Under the pieces are notes generated by a model. It did no database searches, had not been told where the DNA came from, and was given only the letters and a program-made list of their open reading frames with translations. DNA of 64,000 nucleotides from the NCBI RefSeq assembly GCF_001625195.1, contig NC_054389.1, positions 8,056,520 through 8,120,519 on the forward strand. Reading direction: 5' to 3'. Origin of the DNA: Drechmeria coniospora (lineage: Eukaryota; Ascomycota; Sordariomycetes; Hypocreales; Ophiocordycipitaceae). The translations under genes and the position numbers were made by a program. Below, in pieces: positions 9,136 through 19,984 of this stretch (the first letter of the stretch is position 1; each line of letters begins with the position of its first letter).

Positions 9136-10386
9136 ATGATGTCGTCCACCGGGGCACAGCGTGTGCCCGCCTGGAAACGATTGGGCCTTCAGCTCAAGCC
9201 GGCTGCGGACGGACCCGAGACGGGAACTGGCCGCACCCCGGCGGTTGGGCATCGAGGCAGCACCCAGCACGACAGCCATTCGAGCAAAAGGAAACTCGAG
9301 GCCCCGCCGGCCGCGGCCGAATCGGCGGCGAGCAATAAAAAGGCTCGACGGGAGTCCCATACGACCAACGGGACAAAGGCGCAGCAGCTCCAGAAAAAGG
9401 TCAAGTCCGTCACCTTTGGCGACACTCCGACAAAGGCCTCCGCCGGCGAAGGCCCGAAACAAAAGAAGCAGGCCAAGAAGAACAAAGGACCGGCGAAAAA
9501 GCAGAAGCCGGCGGCGCCCGCCGACTTTGGACCGGCGCTCGAGTACTTGAGGCAGTGGAAGTCGTCGCGGAGCAGCTGGAAATTCAACAAGAACCACCAG
9601 TCGACGCTGATCAACCACGTCTTCGACGCCGACGGCATCCCCGCCGCCGACGTGGCCACGTTTTATGAGTACATCCGGGACCTGAAGGGCTTCGTCCGAA
9701 CGAGGCTGCAGGAGACGGCCATGGACGTGCGGACCGCCGACACCACCCGCCAGGGTTCTGCCTTTCCCGCCGGCACGACGGATCTCGAGGCCAAGCAGAT
9801 GGGTTACGAGAAGCTCCTCGGCGACCTGCTGCTGACCCAACAGCCGGGGCAAAAGAGAAAGGGCTTCAACGAGGCCGAGTACATTGCCGCTTCGAAGGAT
9901 GCCGACGTGCTCATCCGACGCTTGGTCAAGCGCATGCGCGCCGAGATGATCATCGACGAGCTGTCCGACGCCGAGCAGACGGACGGCAGCGAGATGACGC
10001 AATCGTCCCGGACCATGACCAACAGCGACACCAACACGACGACGGCCGACGGGCCGGACAAGCGACTGAGGCTCAACGACGGCTCCGGCAAGCGGCGCCG
10101 GAAGCTCCGCGTCAACCTGGACGACAGCAGCAGCTCCGAATCGGAATCGGATAGCGACTCGGACACCAGCAGCGCCGGCTCGTCGGACGATTCCGCCTCC
10201 GACTCGTCCGAGTCCGAGTCCGAGTCCGAGTCCGACGACGCGTCCGACGACGGAGAAGAAGCGGATCCGACGTCCGTCGGGGCTGACGAGTCGTCGAGCA
10301 GCGAGTCGTCGTCCTCGTCCGAGGAGGAAGACGAGTCGGACTCGGACGGCTCAGATGACAGCGACGACGAATCGGCTAGCCGTTGA
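9136..10386 (+). CDS. WKF-domain protein (C7orf50-like)
   Basis: The chosen ATG gives MMSSTGAQRVPAWKRLGLQL, and the VPAWKRLGL block looks like a conserved start, so the in-frame extension back to 8881 is probably not used. The gene is 416 residues and single exon. Lys-rich nuclear-type segments (KQKKQAKKNKGPAKKQKP) precede the core near residues 130-215: LEYLRQWKSSRSSWKFNKN and NHVFDADGIP, the WKF motif of the C7orf50/WKF family. Members of this family are small, basic, probably nucleolar proteins linked to ribosome biogenesis by association only. The C-terminal 110 residues are a Ser/Asp/Glu tract, a probable casein kinase 2 target region. Domain call is firm; function is inference. Confidence 0.85.
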   Translation: MMSSTGAQRVPAWKRLGLQLKPAADGPETGTGRTPAVGHRGSTQHDSHSSKRKLEAPPAAAESAASNKKARRESHTTNGTKAQQLQKKVKSVTFGDTPTKASAGEGPKQKKQAKKNKGPAKKQKPAAPADFGPALEYLRQWKSSRSSWKFNKNHQSTLINHVFDADGIPAADVATFYEYIRDLKGFVRTRLQETAMDVRTADTTRQGSAFPAGTTDLEAKQMGYEKLLGDLLLTQQPGQKRKGFNEAEYIAASKDADVLIRRLVKRMRAEMIIDELSDAEQTDGSEMTQSSRTMTNSDTNTTTADGPDKRLRLNDGSGKRRRKLRVNLDDSSSSESESDSDSDTSSAGSSDDSASDSSESESESESDDASDDGEEADPTSVGADESSSSESSSSSEEEDESDSDGSDDSDDESASR

Positions 10387-10648
10387 TGCGGAGCGATGGA
10401 CGGAGCCGGAGGGCGATTGTGCAATGTACCACTTCACGGCTGCGCTACGGTTCGGATCGGAGATACCCCTGGACGATGTATACAGTAGTTGTGCACCCTC
10501 GCGGGGCAATGGTGTCTGCTTGGTGTGCTCGCGCAGGCAACGCGTACGTGGAGAGGAGAGCCGCAGAGGGCAGGTCGTGCCGTGTCTGTCAGGCTGGGAT
10601 GCCAATGCAGCTTGCGAGTTTCCCGTTCCTTCTCGACTCGACGGTGGC

Positions 10649-11218
10649 CTACGAGTACAGCTTCGTGAACCCTTGCTCCGGCGGCTGCAGCCAGTTCCTC
10701 TCGTCGTACTCGGTGCCCTGCCACTCGATGATGTGGAAGGTGTAGATGATCCTCCCCCGCTGGCTCGTGTTCCTCTCGCTCTTGTGCAGCAGGTTGCCGT
10801 GAATGAGGACCAGATCCCCCGCCTTGACCTCGGCAGGCACGTAGGCGGCATCGCCGTCGTCGAGTCCGTCGGGTCTCACGCCGGCCGCGCCGTCGGCGCC
10901 GAGAGGAAATTGAGGCCCGTCGTTGGGGACCATCTCGGTGCCTGCGCCGCCAGGCTTGCGCACGAGGCGCGTCTGCACGGGCGCCCAGGCGTGCGAGCCG
11001 GGCAGGAAGCTCAGGCAGCCGTTCTCGAGCGTCGCGTCCTCGAGCGCGTACCAGAAGCCGACGGCCGAAGGCGGCGTCGTGTACAAAAAGGTCGAATCCT
11101 GATGCGGGGGCACGGCTCCTCCGATCTCGGGCTGCTTGCAGATGACCATGCTCTGCAGGCAGCGTGGATCGAGGTAGCCCAAGCTCCGGGCGACCGCCGC
11201 CGGACTCACACGTCCCCG

Positions 11219-11253
<35 letters not shown>

Positions 11254-11608
11254 CTCGGAGAAGGGCCTGGAAGGGCGTGCTGAGGGCGTGCAGGCCATGG
11301 CCGATTTTGTTGACTGCCTGCTCCTTTGCTTTCGTGAGCTTTCCCTCGGTGTCAAAGGCGTCCTCCTCGAAGAAGAAGCGGATCTTGTCTCCCGAGGTGA
11401 GGAAATAGTCGTCACCGACGTGCTCGCCTTGGCCGTTGCCGCCGGTGGAGAAGCGGGTGAGGGGATGGTCGTCGAGGGAAAAGGTCGAGAGCAAGCGGCT
11501 TGTTTCGTCGAGCAGGGACGAGACGGTCGTCGAGTCGAGGGCCGAGGAGATGACGAGGTAACCGTCCTGGCGAAACTTGGTCACCTGTTCGGGCGTGAGG
11601 CCGGCCAT
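10649..11608 (-). CDS. Phytanoyl-CoA dioxygenase (PhyH) family protein, PHYHD1-like
   Basis: The start is placed at MAGLTPEQVTKFRQDGYLVI, the usual beginning of this family (319 residues). The facial triad of a Fe(II)/2-oxoglutarate dioxygenase is visible: HQD in PPHQDSTFLYTTP and the distal His in VLIHGNLLHKSERN, with RGRIIYTFHIIEW supplying the 2-oxoglutarate-binding Arg region. LENGCLSFLPGSHAW is also typical. The arrangement resembles PHYHD1 rather than peroxisomal PHYH, and there is no clear C-terminal peroxisome signal (ends KLYS). An 11-residue poly-Gly run comes from a GCC/GGC repeat at about 11218-11251 and probably sits in a loop. Substrate unknown. The next gene to the left converges on it, with about 260 bp between the stops. 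Confidence 0.92.
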
Positions 11609-12757
11609 GGGGACGATGGGGTCGTGCGGGCAGAGGGTCCGCCGACGACTCGCTGAATGTTGACGCTTCCGCTCGGTGCTCGGTGCAGTATCACGACGGT
11701 GTATTGGTGGGATCTCTGCCGAGATCAAGTCATGCCCTGGCCCTCAGTGACGGACTGTCCCGCCAAATGGACGAGCTGGCTCGCGGAAAGCACCGACAAT
11801 GGCGGAGCGTGTCCACTCTGAGCGTCCCGCAGCGTCACCGCCCACAGGCTCACCGCACGCACTGTGCTCTGTGCCCGATTCAGTGACGAGCACCGGAGAA
11901 TATTGCCCGCAGAATATCCAGTAGGCGCAAGCATACTTTTCTACATGTATACGTGCGCGTTGATGGAAATGTTCTTTATTTGCAGGCAGTAGCATAATCA
12001 CCATGGCAGCATCCTTGAATTCCTTGTAGATTGCCTGTAGTATCAATCAATGCTGTATCGTAGTGGCGTACTGTGTCATGTGCACTGTACCGGACTTGAA
12101 CGGGGTTAACGGAGTAATTACGAGCATAATCCTTGATGCTCATCGATGGCATATCCGCTTCGTGATTCCCCTTGGACGGGCCTCGCTTCCTCCGCACGAG
12201 AACGGTCTTGTTTCGGGTTTCAAGGCCAAACAGGAGCTTATGGATGCATCCAAGAGAGTGAGAAAAGTCGCTTGCTGGTCGAGGATGGCCGAGAGGTTGG
12301 TTGCTGAGCGGCAAGGCCTGGCACTGGGACCTGGAAAACGATTGAATGATAAGCATGGAATCTACTGGCTTTGAGAAGTTGCAAACGCGCTCGTTATTGT
12401 TGCATTATCCATCCAACTTGACTGAATCTTTCGAGCTTCCTTTTTCTTTCCTTGTCAATAGAAAGCCCACCGGATGACTCACCCAAGAGTATCGTAACAG
12501 AAGAAAGTGCACAGTGCAAAGTTGAGAACGTCCCACGCACCCCTTATCATCTTATCGCCTGCGCCTGTATGCTGTTTGCCTTGACATACCCCCCGCTATC
12601 CGTGCTATTATTACGCAGTGAATACACCCCAGGATCCTCGCATCATCGTAACGCATATACTTGAAAGTACAAGCAAAGAGATACAAGTGGCTTCGAGTTC
12701 AACCGCGTTTTACGGTACAAAGATCGCCGCTTTCATCGCAGACCTGAAGATGTTCCA
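11609..12757. other. Intergenic, nothing recognised
   Basis: The region contains the upstream region of the dioxygenase gene and AT-richer DNA. Short frames are present but lack homology, splice sites or coding-like composition. Confidence 0.6.
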
Positions 12758-13233
12758 TTACTCCCTCGCTCCGCCATTTTCGTGCTTTTTTGCCGCTTCG
12801 GAAAAGGCCCCTTTCGCTGTATTGAATGCTTTTCTTTCCGCCGCTTCCACGAGCCTGCGCGCTCGAGTAAGCTCGTCGGCCGCCTCGAACTCTACCATTG
12901 GAAGGCCATCTTCCACCGTAAGGATACCGCCGGACTCAAGGACCTTATTCTTCGAGGCCTGGCGGCTCGAATCAGGCTGCTTCTGGGGCGGCTTCGTATA
13001 CTGATGTCGTTGAATGAATCGTGCGGTCCAGTTCTTTCCGACAGTAACAGCTGGGCCTGATGAAGGATCCAATAACCGCCCTTGAAGTATGCGAATGGAT
13101 TGGCAGCATCCGTAATATGCTCCGATCGCACCGCAACGTTGGCAGAGTCAAGCCTATCGATTTGTCGACATGATTCCTTCTCTTCTGGCAGCGTTAGCTC
13201 GGTGTTGTGGCCTTGTCTACTGCTTTTCATGCC
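12758..13233 (-). pseudogene. Internally deleted pogo/Fot1-like transposase remnant
   Basis: Two reading frames on the minus strand together match both ends of the transposase at 50.7-52.4 kb but lack the catalytic middle. The N-terminal part gives QGHNTELTLPEEKESCRQID and ITDAANPFAYF. It continues TVGKNWTARFIQRHQYTKPP and then jumps to RQASKNKVLESGGILTVEDG and RRLVEAAERKAFNTAKGAF, which matches the C-terminal end (ASKNKVLKTGGILTVEQG). The jump occurs at a short shared word (RQAS against RRAS in the full copy), so deletion by microhomology is likely. A frameshift separates the two parts near 13040-13080. It is GC-rich and not visibly mutated in the RIP fashion. No inverted repeats seen. Confidence 0.85.
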
Positions 13234-13895
13234 ATGGCGATACCCCTGTCCCTACCTCAACAGGCTGAGGCCACGCTAGTCAAGGGGAATAGTCAATCGG
13301 ACTCGGTGCCATGTATCAATCCAGTCGCGTTCAAACGCCATTCGGCCGACGAGAAACTCACAGGTTGATGCGCTCTAGACAGCGCATCCCGGGAGCCACG
13401 GCGAAATGGGTGGTGCCCTTGGCATTTCCGCGACGCTCTCGAGTCTCGAGAACAGGCTTGGGCAGGAATGTATTCGCCAATCATACCATGAACGACTCTC
13501 AGCAGATCTCGCAAGGAAAGCACAACAGCTCCATTATTATTCTTCAACTTGGCCGGGAGCGCGTTTCGAACCAACGAGAGCGTCCGAAACAGCAGCGCAG
13601 GCCACGACGGTCTTGGAGGCTCCCAGTACCTACAGACCCCAAGCTACGCAGCTGCCCTGCTCCCGCCACGCCCGTACCGCCAATGCAAACCCCTAAAACT
13701 CCATCCGGTCTTCCGCTTCCATAGGATATATCCTTCTACGCCAAAGCCTTTGCCAACCCTTGGTATGATGCGGAACGTCGGGACAAACAGAGGAGTCGGC
13801 GTGTTGGTCATGGCCAGGGAGGCATTCCGATCGACGCAGTACCATGCAAGCAAGCTTCATTACGAGATTGAGGTGAACGAGCAACGGCCATTGGT
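13234..13895. other. Intergenic, 3' side of the FHA gene
   Basis: No gene supported. A TTCGAACC word at about 13565 has no complementary stems for a tRNA T-arm. Frames here are antisense or short. Confidence 0.6.
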
Positions 13896-16236
13896 TCATA
13901 GCGCCGGCGCCGTGGCAATCAGCGCCGACATGACCGCCACGCCCCCCAGGGCCACGTACCCGATTACCTCGGCAGCTTTCCGGATACGCTTCATGGGGCG
14001 GTCAAACTCCGACGGCGAGGAGTCGTGATGGTGGAAATTCGCCCGTCGACGAGGCTCAAACTTGAGTGCCTCGGTGTCCTCCGAGCGGGTAGCAACAGGC
14101 TCGGTGCCCAAGTCGGCACCTCTAGGCTCCTCGTCGGGCAAAGCCGTCGATATCTTGGCCGCCTTCCGCTTGTTCGTCGCCTGCTCATCCGATTCTGCCT
14201 GGATTGGGGGGCACGTATCGAGCAGCTCGCATATGGCCATACGAGTCCGTTTGGAAACCGAATGGTCGTCTTGCCCTTCGTCGCCCCGCCCCTTGCTCGG
14301 CGTGGGCTCGTACGCCGACGTGCTGTCGACGATGCCATCGTCGCGACCGGTTCGGTCCAGCGGCAACTTTGGGCCGTGACTCGACAAAATATGCATGCCG
14401 GCTTCGGAAGCGAAAATGCTGCGCAGAGGGGCGCATCCACGTCCTTTGCCGACATCCACCGGCGGCGGAGGGGATGGTGGGAATGCCTGCGGTGGGTACT
14501 CGTAGGCTGGCTCACGAGCAGCCTTGCTTGTTTCCGCGTTCGTCATTTCGGCCGTCGACGAGGAGGCTGCCAGCTGCGTTGCATACTCAGGCACCCCCAC
14601 CGCTATGGGTGGCAGCTGCAGCGCGTGTGCTTCGGCAGGGGACTCGCATGCAATCAAAGGAAGCTTCTTCGAGCGGCATGCGACGGGGCAGACGGGAGCC
14701 ATGGTGGAACTGGTGGTTTCGGTGGGCTGGAAGGGAGCCTGCCACATGAACTGGGCGAAGCCCGTCGACGAAACCACGCCGTCCTCTTCCTCGGCCGCAG
14801 CCTTCTCGTGGGGTGTGGCAGACGGCGCCGACGTAGGGTCGGCGGTGACCGTGGCCGATGCACCCGTCAGACCTTCGCACCAGCAAACCGGGCTGCTGCA
14901 GGTGCAGGTGACCGCTGGGTCGGGCTCGCCTGGCATCCGATGTGAGGACATGGCAAAAGGCCAATGACACTCCACGGCAGACGTACCTGTGCGGAAGGTG
15001 AATGCGTCGTCAGACTCGGAGTCGTCATCCTCATCGTCAAAATAGTCGTCGTAGTCGTCATCAAAGTCGGAGAGCAACTCCATTTCGGACACGTCCTCGA
15101 CGACGGCCGCACTCGCGTCGAGATCCGACGTCGCGTCTTCGGCAGCCGACGACTTGACAGAGTGGCCGTCGTCACTCTGCACGGCGTGGCCATCATCGGA
15201 CCCAACGTCGCTCTGAACGGATTCGTCGTCCAAAATGTCCTCGGTTCGCTGATCGTCCGCCATGCTAGTTTCGTCCGGGGCCGCCGCGGTGTCATGTTGG
15301 TCGGACTTTTTCTGCATCACGGCTGGGGACGGCGGCGGCACCGATTCGGCGACACGAACAGGTTCAGGTCCCGGAGTCTTCGGGGCCGTGGCGTGCTCGC
15401 CGGCATGCTCCTTCTCCGACGTCAAGTCAATCGTGGTGACTTTGGTGGCGCCAAGCGGCTGCAAAGGATGCAGCTCGTTCTCGAGGAGAATGCCAGTGCT
15501 GCTCTCGATGCTCCGATCCTCATCGCTCGCATAATCGTCGTCGGCGTCACTATCGTCGGGAACGCGGAAGACAGCAGGCTTCCCCTCAGGTCTCCTGGGC
15601 CAAGTTAGCACCATCAGCGAGGGGCATGGTACGTAGAGGGCGGGGGTTGGTTACACTTCGGTTCCGTGTCGTAGAGCCACCTTGATGATGCAGGGTGGAA
15701 ACCTCTGTGCGCTTCTGTCGACGGTGACGCCAAACTGCAGCAGGTCGCCGTGATCCAGTCTCTGTCGTTGCTTCGGCACGAGCGGTTTGCCGTTGCGAAA
15801 AGTGCCATGTAGGGATCCGATGTCGGTGATGAAGACGCCCTGTGACTGTCGTCAGCAAGTGGGGGCCATGATGGATGGTGGAGGAGTAGGTCGAGTATTT
15901 GCTAGGAGAGACGGGCAAGAAACGTGCCTTGACGTCGGCATCAAACGCCAGCTCTGCATGATTGCGAGACATGACGGCCGAGTCTATCCAAGCGTTATCC
16001 TCGGCCTCGTCCAGCATCGAGTTCCTCTTGCTCGTCCGTCCGATTTGGGCCGTCGGGCTGTCCTTGGAAAGAAGAAGACATCTCGTTTTGAAGCCGACAT
16101 TGCCAGCCACGTCGGACAACCTCAAAACGACTTGGACTGCACAGGGTCAGTCAGAAGGCGGCAGGGCAAGAGGCCGACGGCGAGCCGGGGGGGATGGGAC
16201 GATGATACCCTCGTCGGAGTACTTGGGAGCGGCCAT
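13896..16236 (-). CDS. FHA-domain protein with C-terminal membrane anchor
   Basis: Four-exon model: 16209-16236, 15928-16136, 15657-15839, 13896-15584, giving about 702 residues. Introns are 72, 88 and 72 nt. The second has a GC-AG border (AAG|GCACGT, acceptor GTCACAG) with a CTGAC branch site. Joined exons read MAAPKYSDEVQVVLRLSD, then the FHA core: QIGRTSKRNS, VMSRNHAEL, GVFITDIGSLHGTFRNGKPL and DHGDLLQFGV. IGR, SRNH and HGTxxNG are the phosphothreonine-binding signature. The long remainder is acidic and low complexity, with a Pro-rich patch. The last 23 residues (VIGYVALGGVAVMSALIAT) are a single hydrophobic helix, so a tail-anchored protein is likely. The final acceptor (GAG|GGGAAG) is the least certain junction. 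SLMAP/HAM-4-like STRIPAK proteins combine FHA and a tail helix, but no coiled coil is seen here, so I do not name it so. Confidence 0.8.
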
Positions 16237-19200
16237 CTTCCCTACGGGCCGAAAATCGGCCTGGAATGACAGGCAGTTTCGGAAGCAGTCGTCGTGAAAG
16301 GTAGATTCTCGCCGTTGCGGACTCCCGGCGTGGGTGAAGCTGGCAGCAGAGCGTCCGAGGCGAGACTGGACGGGCTATCGGCGTATCGCTTGGCTCGGGG
16401 GATGACAGGGGAGGCGAGGTCGATCTTGCGAGGCCGCTGACGGGCGAGGTGAATGCCTCTGGGGCAGGCAACAGCGTGGCGGAGGAGAGGAGAAGCTACG
16501 AGAAGACGAGAGTGCAGAGCAAAGGGAGATGTTGAAGGTGTCAAGTGAAAGGGGCAGCGAAGGAGAGGAGAGGGGAAGGTGCAGCACCTGCGCTTGGATG
16601 GCGAGGTGGTGGGGCGAGGTGGACGTGTGCCACCGCATCAGGCAAACGACCATGAGCTACGCACAGAACCTACTGCTAGTAGGTGCGAGCACAGCACGGC
16701 AGTGCTCGAGACGAGGCTCGGGTGGTGACTAATTCCTCCGCCGACAAACCTGTCACGACGAAAGCACCCGCCGCCGACCGCCGTGCCTCGATCTCTCCCA
16801 CAGGCCGTTCACACGACGATTCTCCGTACGAAGCACACGGATCATTCCTGAAGCTCGTGCGGCGTGAGCAGGCCGTCCACGCACCGTCCATGGAATGCCC
16901 ATGGGCGTTTGACCTCAACGGCCCTCGACTCGACGACCCGTCCAAGGCGCGCACGTCATTTGCAAGACAGGGGTGCGTATCGAAGCTCCAGTCGCCACGG
17001 CCGATGACGGATACCCACACCCCCGAGGGAGGGCCATGTCACTCGACATGGACAAGGCCACCACCATGCCCTTTTCAAGGCACCGGGCAGCAGACTAGCC
17101 GTTGCTGCCGGGCAGTACGGAGTACGGAGTACTGATGGTCGACATACCTAGGTGTCCGTCGTCGAGGTTCGAGTAGAGGGATCACCAAAGAATGCTTGCC
17201 GTCCTTGGCGGGCGGCGACCTCGGATCGTTCAACACGGTTAGGCGTTGCCGGCAAGGACGGATTACTCGGACGGCGTGCAGCATGCGTCGAAACAAGGAC
17301 AGGCCTCGACGTCTGGCCTCTGCCATTCGGGGATTCTCGTTTCCTCGCAACGAGCCTTTGTCGACGACGGGAAAGCCGAGGGATGCCCGCCGCCATGGAA
17401 GCAAACACGGCAGCCGCCCACTGGCCTCCCCGGTCCGGCCACGGCGGTGTACTCGTCTTGTGCTGATTTCGTACCCGGCCACGAACCAGTGCTGCCCCAT
17501 GCGGAGATGCAAGCACGGCAAAGCTACCTGTCAGCTCGAACGGGCGCATTTTCTTGCCCAGGGAGAACGGCACGACGACGACCGGACCGGCGCATGAAAG
17601 CCCTCGACGGAGTGCCATGCTGGTCGGCTGACCCGCTGACGAACTACTGCTACTAGCACCGGCGGGTAGACAGCATGCCAAGCCAGCCAGCCAGTGACAT
17701 GGCTGATCGATCACACACACGGCCAACAGACCAGCTCACCAACTCGGCAGCTCAGCACATCACCCGTCACCGCATGACCCGGGCGGCCGCTCGCCACCGT
17801 CACACCTTCCCCCCCACTTTGTGATGAAGGATGGCACTGGTGTTGACGATCCCTTGCACGGGGGACCGCAGGCATGCACCGCAGACTTGATTCACCGGAA
17901 GGGGCACGAATCAGCCAGCACGTTGATTTACTCCGGTCCGAATCCGAAGGAAAGTGACGGCGTCGAGGGTCGGAGAGGAACCAGTCAGTGGCGAACAACG
18001 CAAGAAGGATGCCGCGTTGGGCGCGTAAAGTGGCTGCCTGGGACGCCAGCGAGCCGTGACGTAAGTACTGTAGCGCTTGGTCGTGCGTGTGCTGCTGTGT
18101 TTGTGGCAACCTACAATACCAAGGTACTAGGTACTAAGGTAATAGCTGCAGCCTGGTACTCCGTACTGTACAGTCGCTTGACAAAAGTGACGATTCAGTC
18201 TTGGTAGCGCTACTCCTACAAATTGAATCGACATTTTTGCCACCCCACTGGACGTGCATGCCAGCGCTGGACACGTTTACTTGTGCTCCGTACTCTGTAC
18301 ATTCAGCCGTACTTAAGCCGCACTGTACCAGTACAGTACTACAGTACTTTAGGTAATATTACTGTAGGCACTGGACACTTCAGCACAGCAGAGCACTGCA
18401 AGCCGCTTGCACTAGTCCGTATACGTAAGTGTCTTATACCTGGATCCTTGGGGAGTGACGGATCCCGTCAATGCAACCATTCTCTGTGCCAAGCTACGAC
18501 GTTTGGTCGTGGCTTCTTAAAGGGCCTGAGACAGATATGGGTGCCGAAGAATTGCTTCGATTTCTAGTTCGCTTCTGGTTGTTTTTGCCATGTTTGAATA
18601 TTCGTACTGTGCAAACACGTACCCGCTCGCACCCGTGTGCAGTACGGTCAGTACCTACTGCAGGTAGCAGGTTGTTTCGCACATGTACATGTACTTAGTA
18701 CTAGGCACTCAGTTACTGTACTTGTACTCATTTACTAAAAGGTACTCTGCTGCACTTGTTCTCATGTACAACTAGGCACTCTACTGTGCTTGTGCTCATG
18801 TCCTACAAGTACACATGCAAGGAATATGAATCAATGTGCAGAGTACGGAGTACTTTGTCGTCGATCGACACCAAAGGGTTCAGTGTTTGGTCTTGCATGG
18901 ACACCACAGGCGGGCAGCATGGTACGAACTGAGGTGTGCAGCACAAGTACGTGCAATTATGTGCTTGTAGTTGTACTTGCTGTATGCTAGCCTTGCTAGG
19001 TGCGGTACAACTTCATAAATGTACCCATACGCCGAACACATACTTGCAAGTACATGTACGTACTGTGCGTGCCGTACAGTAGACCATGTACGGCGTACTG
19101 TACGTGCACTCGCCATCTCCTCTCAACTTCGGCCTTAGTGCGTCGCTAGTCTTTTTGTCCTCTTTTGCTTGAGCTCGGAGCTAGACCACGAGCTGTCGAT

Positions 19201-19984
19201 GCACGGCACACGCATCGCCATCCATCGCAGCTTGCGCTTGTGCATTGTCGTACGGCCAAGTACGCTTTCGTGACGCATTTATTCATTGCCATAGCTTCTC
19301 TTGCCATCGGCAGTGGGTTTGCCGGCCCGCCGAGCCCACCTCGTCGACGCCACCAGCCGACCCGTCCGATGGCCAATATGACTAGCTTGGTGTGCTATTA
19401 CCGCTTGCATTACCGCTTGCATTGCCAGCCGGTACCTTTTGCTACCGGCAGTATGCGCCTCTTCATCGTGTGTTCCGAGGTACTGCCAAGTACCTGCGCA
19501 CTCACTGGCACACATGCAGCTCTCACTGGTATTCGCCTCCTCCCGCAGATTCATCCCCCCCCCCCCCCTTCCACCGCCAGACTGACGTCGCCGTCTCCTT
19601 CATCATAAATTTCCGTGGTTACCGAACGCTCGCGGTCCTCGATCCCACGTCTCGTTCCCCAGCTCTCATGGACATTGCGTCGGTGCTCCATCCACACGCC
19701 TCCCTCCAGACGGTCATCGACGCACGCAGCATCAATAGTGGCCCTCGACGTAAACGACCGAGATCGAGACCCCCGCCGTGACCCCGCCGTGAGACCGCCC
19801 GCATCCGCGGCGGAAGAAATCATCTCGTGCTCGACGGCGACGTCGGCCTCGCTCGTATCCACGTCGCACTCGGATCCTCTCCGCCCGGGCGGCATTCTGC
19901 CGAAGCCGGTCCGTTCCGGCACCGCTGCGTACTTGGGGCCCGCGGCCAGCCTTCGAGTTTGGCCTCCGAGACGTCGACGGCGTC
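16237..19984. other. Long gene-poor stretch with one MITE
   Basis: This covers the upstream regions of the FHA and IFRD genes. Many overlapping frames exist because the DNA is GC-rich, but none shows a domain, signal peptide or plausible exon chain. TACGGAGTA words cluster at 17100-17130 and 18150-18180. A poly-C run lies at 19557-19570. Confidence 0.55.
18171..18250 (+). mobile_element. MITE copy 1 (80 bp)
   Basis: A short inverted-repeat element. Its left end is CAGTCGCTTGACAAAAGTGA and its right end is ATTTTTGCCACCCCACTG; ACGATTCA on the left mirrors TGAATCG on the right. It is preceded by TA. It has no coding capacity. Five relatives lie at 36.6, 39.6, 42.5, 42.9 and 63.1 kb. Confidence 0.85.

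Noticed and set aside
10355..11656. 433-codon plus-strand frame
   Set aside because: Antisense of the PhyH-family gene, with repeat-derived Ala run.
13550..13580. TTCGAACC word like a tRNA T-loop
   Set aside because: No five-base T-stem, acceptor stem or anticodon arm can be formed on either strand.
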